Part shown: piece after piece, positions 1-6,069 of the stretch | Numbering within the stretch: the stretch's first letter is position 1 | Layout of the letters: each line of letters opens with the position of its first letter | Origin: Caenispirillum bisanense | GTDB lineage: Bacteria > Pseudomonadota > Alphaproteobacteria > Rhodospirillales > UBA2165 | Reading direction: 5' to 3' | Length of the DNA: 39,147 nt | Assembly: GCA_945877815.1 (NCBI GenBank) | Contig: CAMDWJ010000005.1 | Span: 79,549-118,695 of the forward strand | Made by a program: the position numbers and the translations under genes | The notes under the pieces: generated by a model | What the model was told of the DNA's origin: nothing | Seen by the model: only the letters and a program-made list of their open reading frames with translations | The model's database searches: none

Positions 1-1
1 C

Positions 2-436
2 AAACCGCTGATCGGCGCGGGCCTGAGCGGAGTGAACCTCGCCAAGGCGGATTTTCGCGGCGCCGATTTGACGAGTGCCGATCTACGCAACAGCATTCTG
101 GTCGATGCGGATTTACGCAACAGCAGTCTGGCCCAGGCCGCGCTCAACGAAGCCCAGCTCGCCGGCGCCAAAATTCGCCATGCCGATCTACAATTTGCCC
201 AAATGCCGCTATGCGGCCTGCAAGGAAGCGATCTGGCCGGAGCCGATCTGCGCGGCGCCAGCCTGACGGGAGCCGATCTGTCGGGCGCCAATCTCTTGGG
301 GACCGATCTTCGCGGCACTGATATGACCGGCGGCCTCAATTTGACCCAGAAACAACTCGACCGCGCCAAGGGCGACCATACGACGCAGCTGCCGCCCGGC
401 CTTTTCGTTTCAATGGGTGAAGCGGTCGATAAATAA
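2..436 (+). CDS. Pentapeptide-repeat protein, 5' end outside window
   Basis: The reading frame is open to the left edge, so the start lies outside the window; a GTG at 32 is internal to the frame and I do not take it as the start. The protein is almost wholly A(D/N)Lxx pentapeptides (ADFRG, ADLTS, ADLRN, SDLAG, ADLRG, ADLSG, TDLRG), which build a right-handed quadrilateral beta-helix. It ends in a short non-repeat tail with a segment starting NLTQKQLDRAKGD, a capping helix commonly seen after such repeats. The family includes DNA-mimic gyrase protectors, effectors and many proteins of unknown role; nothing here selects among them. The next gene begins 20 nt after the stop, so the two may be co-transcribed. 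Confidence 0.85.
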   Translation, partial: KPLIGAGLSGVNLAKADFRGADLTSADLRNSILVDADLRNSSLAQAALNEAQLAGAKIRHADLQFAQMPLCGLQGSDLAGADLRGASLTGADLSGANLLGTDLRGTDMTGGLNLTQKQLDRAKGDHTTQLPPGLFVSMGEAVDK

Positions 437-456
437 CCGCAACAAGGAGCTTTACG

Positions 457-1002
457 ATGTCACGTCTCGGACCTTTGCCGCGCGATAAAATGGATCCCGA
501 TTTCGCGCGTTACTTCGAAGAGCTCGTGCGGGCCGGCGGACGCACCGGCGGCCCCAGCGTCGCCTATATGCGCAACCCCGCTTTATTCAAGGTCAACCAG
601 GCGATGAGCGATGCCGTGCGCGGCGGATCGCTCACGCCGGTCGAACGCCAGATCGCGGTCCTGGTCACCGTGCGCCATCACAATGCGCGTTACGCCTGGT
701 GCGTACAGACGCGGGCCTCGCTCGCTGCGGGCGTCACCCGCGAAACCGTCGATGCCATCAACGAGCGCCGCCGGCCGCAACTGACCCAGGCCTCGGAAAT
801 CGCGGTTTGGGAAGTTGCGGATTCGCTAGCCGGAAAACGTTCGCTCGACGATGCGACCTATGCTCGGGCGCTTGCCGCGCTCGGCGAACAGCGGCTCGTC
901 GATCTCGTATCCGCGGTCGGATTTTTCTCGATGGTCGGCACGACCTTGCGTGCATTCGAGATCGATCCGCCGGAAGACGATCCGATTCCGCTCAAGCCGT
1001 GA
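457..1002 (+). CDS. Carboxymuconolactone decarboxylase / AhpD-like family protein
   Basis: A 181-residue all-helical protein of the CMD family. Typical features are the opening (MSRLGPLPRDKMDP), the core LTPVERQIAVLVTVRHHNARYAWCVQTR near residues 60-87, and the following AAGVTRETVDAI. The peroxidase-type CxxC pair of AhpD is absent: only one cysteine lies in the active-site helix (YAWCVQ), where many relatives have YEWHVH. It is therefore probably not an AhpD-type alkylhydroperoxidase; a decarboxylase or unknown small-molecule role is more likely. An AGGAG Shine-Dalgarno sits 8 nt before the ATG, supporting this start. It follows the pentapeptide gene by 20 nt. Substrate unknown. Confidence 0.82.
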   Translation: MSRLGPLPRDKMDPDFARYFEELVRAGGRTGGPSVAYMRNPALFKVNQAMSDAVRGGSLTPVERQIAVLVTVRHHNARYAWCVQTRASLAAGVTRETVDAINERRRPQLTQASEIAVWEVADSLAGKRSLDDATYARALAALGEQRLVDLVSAVGFFSMVGTTLRAFEIDPPEDDPIPLKP

Positions 1003-1044
1003 CAAAATCGTGACCTCAAAAACCCGTGACCGGAAACTGGCGGT

Positions 1045-1072
1045 TTGCCTAGGGTTTGCTACATTGTATTAA
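1045..1072 (+). promoter_or_regulatory. Predicted sigma-70-type promoter
   Basis: TTGCCT (1045-1050) and TATTAA (1067-1072) are separated by 16 nt, a fair match to -35/-10 housekeeping boxes, and lie in a locally AT-richer gap after the CMD gene. Transcription would start near 1079 and make an 85-nt leader for the 55-residue gene at 1165. Prediction from consensus only. Confidence 0.42.
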
Positions 1073-1079
1073 CCTCTCA

Positions 1080-1159
1080 TTGTCATCTTGGGTCCATCGT
1101 TTGCGTAAACGAAAAGTACCAATAGGCAATAGCCTCAATGACAAAGAAGAAGAGGGACT
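1080..1159 (+). promoter_or_regulatory. Structured 5' leader, candidate cis-regulatory RNA
   Basis: Three complementary pairs are visible. P1 pairs TTGTCAT (1080-1086) with ATGACAA (1138-1144). Inside it lie P2, TCGTTT (1097-1102) with AAACGA (1107-1112) around a GCGT loop, and P3, AGGC (1124-1127) with GCCT (1132-1135) around an AATA loop. Together they make a three-way junction that closes just before the purine-rich Shine-Dalgarno region (GAGGGA, 1152-1157). GTCC at 1092-1095 could alternatively pair with GGAC at 1155-1158 and cover the ribosome site. I recognise no known riboswitch class. It could instead be a protein operator (P2 alone is a DNA palindrome) or chance. Confidence 0.35.
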
Positions 1160-1164
1160 AAGTT

Positions 1165-1332
1165 ATGGATCGCTCTTTCGAAACACGTACCTTCGAATCC
1201 GGCAAAACGAATACGAATGATGATAACCGACGCTCGCGACCGGACCGCCGCAAGGCCGAACGCGCGAAAGCTAACCTCGACGATCAGCCGATCCTGACCC
1301 AGGCCGAAATCGCCTTCCTGCTTCACGGCTAA
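1165..1332 (+). CDS. Small 55-residue protein with FliM-like C-terminal motif
   Basis: The ATG at 1165 has a good Shine-Dalgarno (GAGGGA, 7 nt upstream) and opens a 55-codon frame ending TAA at 1330. The N-terminal two thirds are highly polar and probably disordered, with a basic run (NRRSRPDRRKAERAK). The last 13 residues read ILTQAEIAFLLHG, closely resembling the N-terminal ILSQAEIDALL(N)G segment of the flagellar switch protein FliM that docks phospho-CheY. The resemblance is seen; any link to chemotaxis is inference, since no flagellar gene is in the window. It lies downstream of its own predicted promoter and structured leader, and upstream of two more unknown genes on the same strand. 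Confidence 0.62.
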   Translation: MDRSFETRTFESGKTNTNDDNRRSRPDRRKAERAKANLDDQPILTQAEIAFLLHG

Positions 1333-1441
1333 GACGGAACCGATCGCCGCCGGAAGCGCTCTTTACATCCGTTCGGCCGAACGCCAGTGTAGGGACGGGT
1401 GAGACGCCCGGACCCAAACGGCGCCCCCCGGCGGAGCTAAG

Positions 1442-1966
1442 ATGACGGACGCGCTTCATCAAATGACGGCGGAATTCGTTCCGGTGCAGGATCGCATCCT
1501 GTTTCGCGTCACCACGCGCGATAAGCACGAATACCGCGTCTGGCTGACCCGCCGTCTCGTCAAAAAATTATGGGGCATCGCGGTGCGCTCCTTCGAGGCC
1601 GAACCCGAAGTTCAGGCGCAGGTCCAGCCGCGGGTCAAAAACGCGGTGCTCTCGATGAAACATCAGCAAGCGGTCGAGAGCAGCGATTTCACGACCAAAC
1701 GCGAGGCCGAGGTGAAGCCCGCGCCAAATATGGAAGAACCTCTGCTGGCGACCAGCGTGCGCGTGACCCGTGGCGACACGGGCAGCGTGCAGGTCGTGTT
1801 TCTGACCACCGAAGGCCGGGCGGTTAACCTGAACCTCAACGAAGAAATGCTCCACGCCGTTTGCCATATCCTGCAAGGTGCGGCGGATCGCGCAGGCTGG
1901 GATCTGCAATTGAGCGTGGGCGACGCCGCCGCGCTGATGCGCGCCGACGCAAATGTGATGCATTGA
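1442..1966 (+). CDS. Conserved-looking hypothetical protein, 174 residues
   Basis: I do not recognise a named family. The ATG at 1442 is preceded by GGAG with 5-nt spacing. The N-terminal part (residues about 10-45) looks like a beta-hairpin followed by a helix with VWLTRRLVKKLWG. A polar linker with many Glu and Lys spans about 60-95. A second beta-rich part (ATSVRVTRGDTGSVQVVFLTTEG) leads to a helix with a cysteine (AVCHILQGAADRAGW). There is no signal peptide or membrane segment, so it is probably cytosolic. Its stop overlaps the TTG start of the next small gene, which suggests translational coupling. Codon use is typical of the neighbourhood. Confidence 0.7.
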   Translation: MTDALHQMTAEFVPVQDRILFRVTTRDKHEYRVWLTRRLVKKLWGIAVRSFEAEPEVQAQVQPRVKNAVLSMKHQQAVESSDFTTKREAEVKPAPNMEEPLLATSVRVTRGDTGSVQVVFLTTEGRAVNLNLNEEMLHAVCHILQGAADRAGWDLQLSVGDAAALMRADANVMH

Positions 1967-2154
1967 TCGTGGACGATCGCACCCCATCGATCGAACACAC
2001 CGTCGCGGTCGTGCAAAGCGAGGGCGAGGGCGAGCCGCCGCAAATGTTCCTGACCATCGAAAATTCGATAGAGGACCGTGTGCGCGCCTATTCCCGCATG
2101 GTCCGCATGAGGCAAGTCCTGAAAAAGACGCGTAGTCCCGACGAGCGCGGCTAA
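1963..2154 (+). CDS. Small hypothetical protein, translationally coupled
   Basis: The frame begins at TTG 1963, overlapping the stop of the preceding gene in the arrangement TTGA; a GTG at 1969 is an alternative. The product is about 63 residues: an acidic beta-prone first half (VAVVQSEGEGEPPQMFLTIE) and a basic helix at the end (SIEDRVRAYSRMVRMRQVLKK). No family recognised. Its TAA overlaps the stop of the convergent coiled-coil gene. No clear Shine-Dalgarno is seen apart from coupling. It is supported by context and length rather than by homology. Confidence 0.45.
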   Translation: MIVDDRTPSIEHTVAVVQSEGEGEPPQMFLTIENSIEDRVRAYSRMVRMRQVLKKTRSPDERG

Positions 2155-2780
2155 CGCGGCAGCGGAACGCTTGGGTTCGATGAACGCAGCCGGCGGATCA
2201 ATTCGTTTTCCCGGCGCAACTGCTCGACTTCCTTTTGCAGATTCTCGACATCGGATACCAGCTGGCGATTGACGCGCGCATGGCCCGCGATGGATTCGAG
2301 CGCCGCCGACAAGCGTTTCTCGGTTTCGCGATTGGCCTCCTGCGCCTCGCGCAGCCTGACATCGAGATCGCCCTTGCCCGCCTGGTCTGCCTTGATCTTC
2401 TCGTTCAGTTTCGCAAGCTCGGTGCGCAATCCCTTCGCAGTGTCGCGCTCCAGATCCAATTGGCCGTTCAGCTTCGCCATCTCCGAACGCAGACTCGAAT
2501 TGTCCTCGCCCTGGCTCGACATGGTCGAGATGACATCACCGACCTTGTTCGCGATTGCCTCGATCTCCTTGGCGCGCGCATCGTTGTCGCGACGCACCTG
2601 ATCGATCCGCGCCTGGGTCTTGTTGATGACGTCTTGGGTCTCTTTGTAGTCCTTGGAACTTTCCAGATTGCCGGCGGGCGTGGGCGCCGGTGTGGCGGCC
2701 GGCGCCTTGGCTTGCGCATGCGCCGCCGATGGCGAGCACAGCACCACGCCTATAGCCAATGCAATCAAGGACCGCGTCAT
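2151..2780 (-). CDS. Exported coiled-coil protein
   Basis: A 209-residue protein. I chose the ATG at 2780 because it begins a clean Sec signal peptide (MTRSLIALAIGVVLCSPSAAHAQA, cleavage after AHA); a TTG 17 codons upstream would bury it. After an Ala/Pro-rich linker, residues about 40-200 are almost continuous charged heptad sequence (KTQARIDQVRRDNDARAKEI, RRENELIRRL) and should form long coiled coils. It is expected in the periplasm as a structural or scaffold protein; YbgF/CpoB-like or tail-fibre-like roles cannot be told apart. No enzymatic motif. It is convergent with the small gene ending at 2154, the stops overlapping by two bases. Its Shine-Dalgarno is weak. Confidence 0.72.
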   Translation of the reverse strand: MTRSLIALAIGVVLCSPSAAHAQAKAPAATPAPTPAGNLESSKDYKETQDVINKTQARIDQVRRDNDARAKEIEAIANKVGDVISTMSSQGEDNSSLRSEMAKLNGQLDLERDTAKGLRTELAKLNEKIKADQAGKGDLDVRLREAQEANRETEKRLSAALESIAGHARVNRQLVSDVENLQKEVEQLRRENELIRRLRSSNPSVPLPR

Positions 2781-2828
2781 GGGCGTTACTATATCGAAGG
2801 CCGGAACGAGTGCAATGGACGAGGGCTG

Positions 2829-2864
2829 CAAAAAGAAAGGCGCGCAGGGTTTCCCCCGCGCGCC
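2829..2864 (-). terminator. Rho-independent terminator of hsp20
   Basis: Read on the minus strand, a GC-rich hairpin (GGCGCGC at 2839-2845 against GCGCGCC at 2858-2864, with an inner GGG/CCC pair) is followed by TTTCTTTTT (complement of 2829-2838). It lies 26 nt after the hsp20 stop and before the coiled-coil gene, so the two minus-strand genes are probably separate transcripts. Confidence 0.75.
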
Positions 2865-2889
2865 TGGTTAAATCGGATTTACCCGGCCG

Positions 2890-3377
2890 TTAGGCGGCTT
2901 TCGCCTCGTCCGTACCGATCAACCTTTTGGCCCGATCGACGAGCGTGTCGACCGCACCGCGCTTGATTTCAACCTTGCGCGGCTTCTGTTCCTCGGGAAC
3001 CTGGCGCTCGAGCGAAACCGTCAACATGCCGTTGGCGATATTGGCGCCCGTCACCTTCACATGGTCGGCAAGATCGAAACGGCGCTCGAAAGCGCGCGTT
3101 GCGATGCCGCGATGCAGATAAGACACTTGCTCGTCCGTGCGGTCGGAGCGTCCGGTCACGGTGAGTTGGTTTTCCTTGACCGTTACGTCGAGGTCGCCCT
3201 CGCCGAAGCCGGCCACCGCCATCGTGATGCGGTAGGCATTTTCGCCGACCGATTCGATGTTGTAGGGCGGATAGCTGGGCGCGCTTTCGGAGCGCTCAAG
3301 CGCCGAATCCAAAAGGCGCTGCATGCGGTCGAAGCCAACGGAATAACGGAACAGGGGGAAAAATCGTATGCACGCAT
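2890..3377 (-). pseudogene. hsp20: Small heat-shock protein (Hsp20/IbpA type), apparent 1-nt frameshift
   Basis: An alpha-crystallin-domain chaperone of the IbpA type. The start ATG at 3377 (GAGGAT Shine-Dalgarno, 8 nt away) gives MRAYDFSP, the standard opening, then runs out of frame. The continuation LFRYSVGFDRMQRLLDSA lies in the next frame. One extra base in the G5/A5 run at 3354-3363 (plus strand) restores a normal protein of about 162 residues, including ENAYRITMAVAGF, the GMLTVSLER strand and a basic tail. Either the gene is broken or the homopolymer was mis-called; the rest of the frame is undamaged, which favours an error or a very recent mutation. A thermometer leader lies upstream and a terminator downstream. 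Confidence 0.85.
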
Positions 3378-3480
3378 GGTCATATCCTCTTTTCGAAGCA
3401 ATATGAGGAAACCCGCCACCATGGCCGGGCTTCTGTCGTATGGACCAGGGAACCCCGCATTGGGCGATCCCGCTGTCCGA
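3378..3480 (-). promoter_or_regulatory. ROSE-type RNA thermometer in the hsp20 leader
   Basis: On the minus strand the last leader hairpin pairs CATATTGCTT with AAGAGGATATG across a CGAA loop (3378-3404 region). The TTGCT stretch faces the AGAGGA Shine-Dalgarno with a G-G opposition and bulge, the hallmark of ROSE elements (Repression Of heat Shock gene Expression). Upstream, GAAGCCCG and CGGGTTTC form a second hairpin (about 3405-3431), and GGGATCGCCC with GGGGTTCCC a third (about 3448-3471), matching the multi-hairpin ROSE layout. At low temperature the site should be closed and at heat-shock temperature it melts. The class assignment is from structure and gene context, not a covariance search. 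Confidence 0.7.
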
Positions 3481-3486
3481 GGATGG

Positions 3487-3514
3487 ATATAGGCTTGCCG
3501 CGCGCAGGCGCAAG
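3487..3514 (-). promoter_or_regulatory. Possible sigma-32 (RpoH) promoter of hsp20
   Basis: On the minus strand CTTGCG (complement of 3509-3514) and CCTATAT (complement of 3487-3493) are 15 nt apart. This resembles an alphaproteobacterial RpoH promoter (CTTG in the -35, C-rich start of the -10). The position gives a leader of about 105 nt, the usual size of a ROSE leader. Consensus-based guess. Confidence 0.4.
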
Positions 3515-3563
3515 GGGCCGCGCTTAATTTTTGGGGCGAAATAAATACCTGAAAATAAAGGAT

Positions 3564-3635
3564 TTATTCTTCGAGGAGATAACCGACGGCGGTCAGACCG
3601 GCAACGAAGACCATCATGACGAAAACAATGCTCAT
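3564..3635 (-). CDS. 23-residue single-pass membrane peptide
   Basis: A short frame with a strong Shine-Dalgarno (AGGAA, 8 nt before the ATG at 3635). The product starts MSIVFVMMVFVAG and ends AVGYLLEE: one uninterrupted hydrophobic helix with an acidic C-terminal tip, the pattern of small integral membrane subunits such as CydX- or KdpF-like peptides, though it matches neither by sequence as far as I can tell. It is read leftwards behind its own gap, between the divergent aldo/keto reductase and the hsp20 promoter. Real translation is likely from the ribosome site and composition; function unknown. Confidence 0.5.
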   Translation of the reverse strand: MSIVFVMMVFVAGLTAVGYLLEE

Positions 3636-3750
3636 TGGATCGGTTCCTGGTACGAGTTTTTCCAGGATAGTGGCGGGAGCCGATTACCAATAAGTTAACA
3701 AGGACCCATAGGAAAACCGTGCCTACAGCAAAATAATCGAGAACCGCATC

Positions 3751-4599
3751 ATGACCGACATCGCAATTCCGACGACCCCATTTCCCAATGGCGAATGTGT
3801 CCCCGTGCTCGGACAAGGCACTTGGCAGATGGGTGAGCAAGCGGCCAAGGCGAAAGCCGAGATCGCTGCGCTTAGGCTCGGCATCGAACTCGGCATCACC
3901 CTGATCGACACCGCCGAGATGTATGGCGACGGTGGCGCTGAACGCATCGTCGGCGAAGCAATCGCCGGGCAGCGCGACGACATCTTCCTGGTCAGTAAGG
4001 TCCTGCCGCACAACGCCTCGCGCCGAGGCACGATCGCCGCATGCGAGCAAAGCCTGCGCCGTCTCGGCACCGACCGTATTGATCTCTATCTTCTACATTG
4101 GCGGGGCGCCACTCCGCTCGCGGAAACAGTGCAGGCGTTCGAGACGCTCGCCAGGAGCGGCAAGATCCGGATGTGGGGTGTTTCCAACTTCGATCAGTCC
4201 GATATGAACGAACTTGTCGGCTTGTCGGGCGGCAGCGGGGTTGCCACCAACCAGGTCCTCTACAATCCGACGCGGCGCGGCATCGACTACGACTTGTTGC
4301 CCTGGTGCCAGGCCCGCGCCGTGCCCGTTATGGCTTATTCTCCCATCGAACAAGGACGCCTCCTCAAGAACGCCGCCTTGCGAAGCGTTGCCACGCGTCA
4401 CAGCGCAACGCCGGCACAGGTGGCGCTCGCCTGGGTGCTGCGCCAGGCCCGCGTCATCGCCATACCCAAGGCGACACAACTCGCCCATGTGCGCGACAAT
4501 CGCGGTGCGGCCGGTATCCAATTGAACGCGCAGGATCTGGCCGATCTCGACCATGCCTTCCCGCCGCCAACCAAAGCACAACCGCTTGAGATGATTTGA
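3751..4599 (+). CDS. Aldo/keto reductase
   Basis: An NADPH-dependent aldo/keto reductase of 282 residues, full length for the family. The catalytic tetrad is visible: Asp53 and Tyr58 in DTAEMYG, Lys83 in SKVLP and His116 in LLHWRG. Cofactor-binding features are [16 protein letters not shown] and the IPKAT loop near the C-terminus. It resembles the bacterial 2,5-diketo-gluconate reductase/YeaE-like branch that reduces aldehydes such as methylglyoxal; the substrate cannot be fixed. There is no clear Shine-Dalgarno before the ATG, but no better start is in frame. It stands alone, convergent with the tRNA-Arg gene. Confidence 0.9.
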   Translation: MTDIAIPTTPFPNGECVPVLGQGTWQMGEQAAKAKAEIAALRLGIELGITLIDTAEMYGDGGAERIVGEAIAGQRDDIFLVSKVLPHNASRRGTIAACEQSLRRLGTDRIDLYLLHWRGATPLAETVQAFETLARSGKIRMWGVSNFDQSDMNELVGLSGGSGVATNQVLYNPTRRGIDYDLLPWCQARAVPVMAYSPIEQGRLLKNAALRSVATRHSATPAQVALAWVLRQARVIAIPKATQLAHVRDNRGAAGIQLNAQDLADLDHAFPPPTKAQPLEMI

Positions 4600-4685
4600 T
4601 TTTCGTCGCACGGCGCCGCATGGAATCCGGCACGCGAAAAAACACGCTAAGGCGGGCCTAACACGTCTAACAATCATGAAAAGAT

Positions 4686-4762
4686 TGGCGCGCCGAGCGG
4701 GACTCGAACCCACGACCTTCAGCTTCGGAGGCTGACGCTCTATCCAACTGAGCTACCGGCGC
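4686..4762 (-). tRNA. tRNA-Arg (anticodon CCG)
   Basis: The minus strand folds as a complete 77-nt cloverleaf. The acceptor stem is GCGCCGG/TCGGCGC with one G-T pair, the D arm contains AGCTCAGTTGGATAGAGC, the anticodon stem TCAGC/GCTGA carries the loop CTCCGAA, the T arm is GTGGGTTCGAGTCCCGC, and CCA is encoded. The anticodon CCG reads the arginine codon CGG. The first ten bases overlap the end of the upstream hydrolase coding sequence, so the tRNA is probably excised from a joint transcript. An A6 run on the plus strand at 4637-4642 gives a minus-strand U-tract about 45 nt downstream that may end transcription. Confidence 0.97.
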
Positions 4763-5769
4763 GTTGGGGCGGACCTTACTTCATGGGTTTGTGAGGGTAA
4801 AGCGGCCCGGCGCGCATCAATCCAGACGAGAATGTCGTTCCATGCGCGTTCGGCGGCGAGATCGCGCACCAGCATATGATAGGCATCGTCGTACCAGATC
4901 ACCGTTTGGCAATCCTTCGCGGCGGGCGGACGGCGATCCAGCATCGCGCGCATCGGTTTTTCCGGGATGATCTCGTCGCGCGCGCCATACAGGATCAAGG
5001 CCGTCGCGTCGAAGTGGGCTGACACATCGAGCGCCTCGTCCATGAGGTTGGTCAGCCCCCAAATCGTATCGATGCGGGTTTCCTTGATGACCTTGGGGTC
5101 GCGCCCGAGGGCGCGCAGCATCTCGATATTGTCGGATGGCGTGATCTTGAGGCCGCGCCCGGTCACCGTCATGGCGGGCACCGTATGAGCGCTCACCCAC
5201 AGCGCCCAACGTTGATAGAAGGGCATGGTGCTGCGCCCCCACACGGCGGGAGCGATCAGGATTACGCCGTCGGTGCGCGGCCGATTTGGGCCCGTCATGG
5301 CCGTGAGCGCGACCGCGCCCCCCATGCTGTCGCCGAGCACGAACAGCGGAACCCCCGGATGACGGGCACCAATCAGGCGCGCCGCGGACGCGAGATCCTC
5401 GGCCATCGCAAGGCTGCCTGCCCACAGGCCACGGTTCGGCGCATCGCCGAATCCACGCTGGTCGTAGGCATAGGTGGTAATGCCGCGTTCCGACCAATAG
5501 GCCCCAGCGGCTTTGATGAAGGTTCCGTAATCGTTGAAGCCGTGCAGCGCCACAATTACCGCCTTCGGCGCACCCTGGCTCGACCAGACATGCAGAGGCA
5601 GGCGCGCGCCATCGGGCATCGTCAGCGATTCGGGCGCAAAGGCGGGCTGGGTCACGGCAGGACCGGGCGGCATCAGGGTCGGCGTGCACCCCATCAGGGA
5701 CACCCCAGCCAGACAGGCCATAATCGCTGCATTGAGGCCAATCCGATGGCGGCGGCGCAACGGTTCCAT
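4753..5769 (-). CDS. Lipoprotein alpha/beta hydrolase (lysophospholipase-like)
   Basis: A 338-residue serine hydrolase of the monoacylglycerol-lipase/lysophospholipase branch. The N-terminus has a basic start and hydrophobic stretch ending in a lipobox LMGC (Cys28), so it is probably an envelope-anchored lipoprotein. HGFNDYG forms the oxyanion loop, GDSMGG the nucleophile elbow (Ser148), GARDEIIP the likely acid-bearing strand, and DAYH supplies the histidine. The likely substrate is a lipid or acylglycerol ester. The start at ATG 5769 has a weak AGG ribosome site. The stop codon TAG lies inside the tRNA-Arg gene (its bases 8-10), an unusual overlap on the same strand. Confidence 0.87.
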   Translation of the reverse strand: MEPLRRRHRIGLNAAIMACLAGVSLMGCTPTLMPPGPAVTQPAFAPESLTMPDGARLPLHVWSSQGAPKAVIVALHGFNDYGTFIKAAGAYWSERGITTYAYDQRGFGDAPNRGLWAGSLAMAEDLASAARLIGARHPGVPLFVLGDSMGGAVALTAMTGPNRPRTDGVILIAPAVWGRSTMPFYQRWALWVSAHTVPAMTVTGRGLKITPSDNIEMLRALGRDPKVIKETRIDTIWGLTNLMDEALDVSAHFDATALILYGARDEIIPEKPMRAMLDRRPPAAKDCQTVIWYDDAYHMLVRDLAAERAWNDILVWIDARRAALPSQTHEVRSAPTRR

Positions 5770-5883
5770 GACCTGCGAGACGGTTGATTATCGAGTGTCT
5801 TCCGGTATCATCCAACGCACCCAGGGTCAACGCGTCCAGGGCCTTTCGCTCCGCGCGCGACCCCTCGCCTTAGGAATAAACGT

Positions 5884-6069
5884 ATGGACGCCAGCGACCT
5901 CGATCGGCCGATTTCCGTGACCACCAAGCGCGTCTATTGCAACGGTGGCGGCGCGCTCGGCCATCCCGGCGTTTATCTCAATATCGACGAGGCGGGCAGC
6001 GTCGTGTGCCCCTATTGCAGCCGCGCCTTCGTGCTCGATGCCGGGGCGCGCCCGGAGACGGGACACTGA
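5884..6069 (+). CDS. CHCC zinc-finger protein (NDUFS6-like)
   Basis: A 61-residue protein matching the zf-CHCC domain, related to the mitochondrial complex I accessory subunit NDUFS6. The pattern is C(19)..GHP..CPYC: CNGGGALGHPGVYLNID, then VVCPYCSRAFVL, with three cysteines and one histidine able to hold zinc. In alphaproteobacteria such proteins are thought to help complex I assembly or zinc handling; nothing in this window confirms it. AGGAA precedes the ATG by 8 nt. The stop overlaps the probable start of polA, indicating coupling. Confidence 0.88.
   Translation: MDASDLDRPISVTTKRVYCNGGGALGHPGVYLNIDEAGSVVCPYCSRAFVLDAGARPETGH

Noticed and set aside
62-320. Tandem DNA repeats or a CRISPR-like array at the left end
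   Set aside because: The periodicity is 15 bp and comes from protein pentapeptides (A-D-L-x-x); units are not identical and there are no spacers.
2891-4050. A 386-residue reverse protein including hsp20
   Set aside because: The N-terminal 210 residues are untranslated leader, the 23-residue gene region and antisense of the reductase; the true start is ATG 3377 followed by a frameshift.
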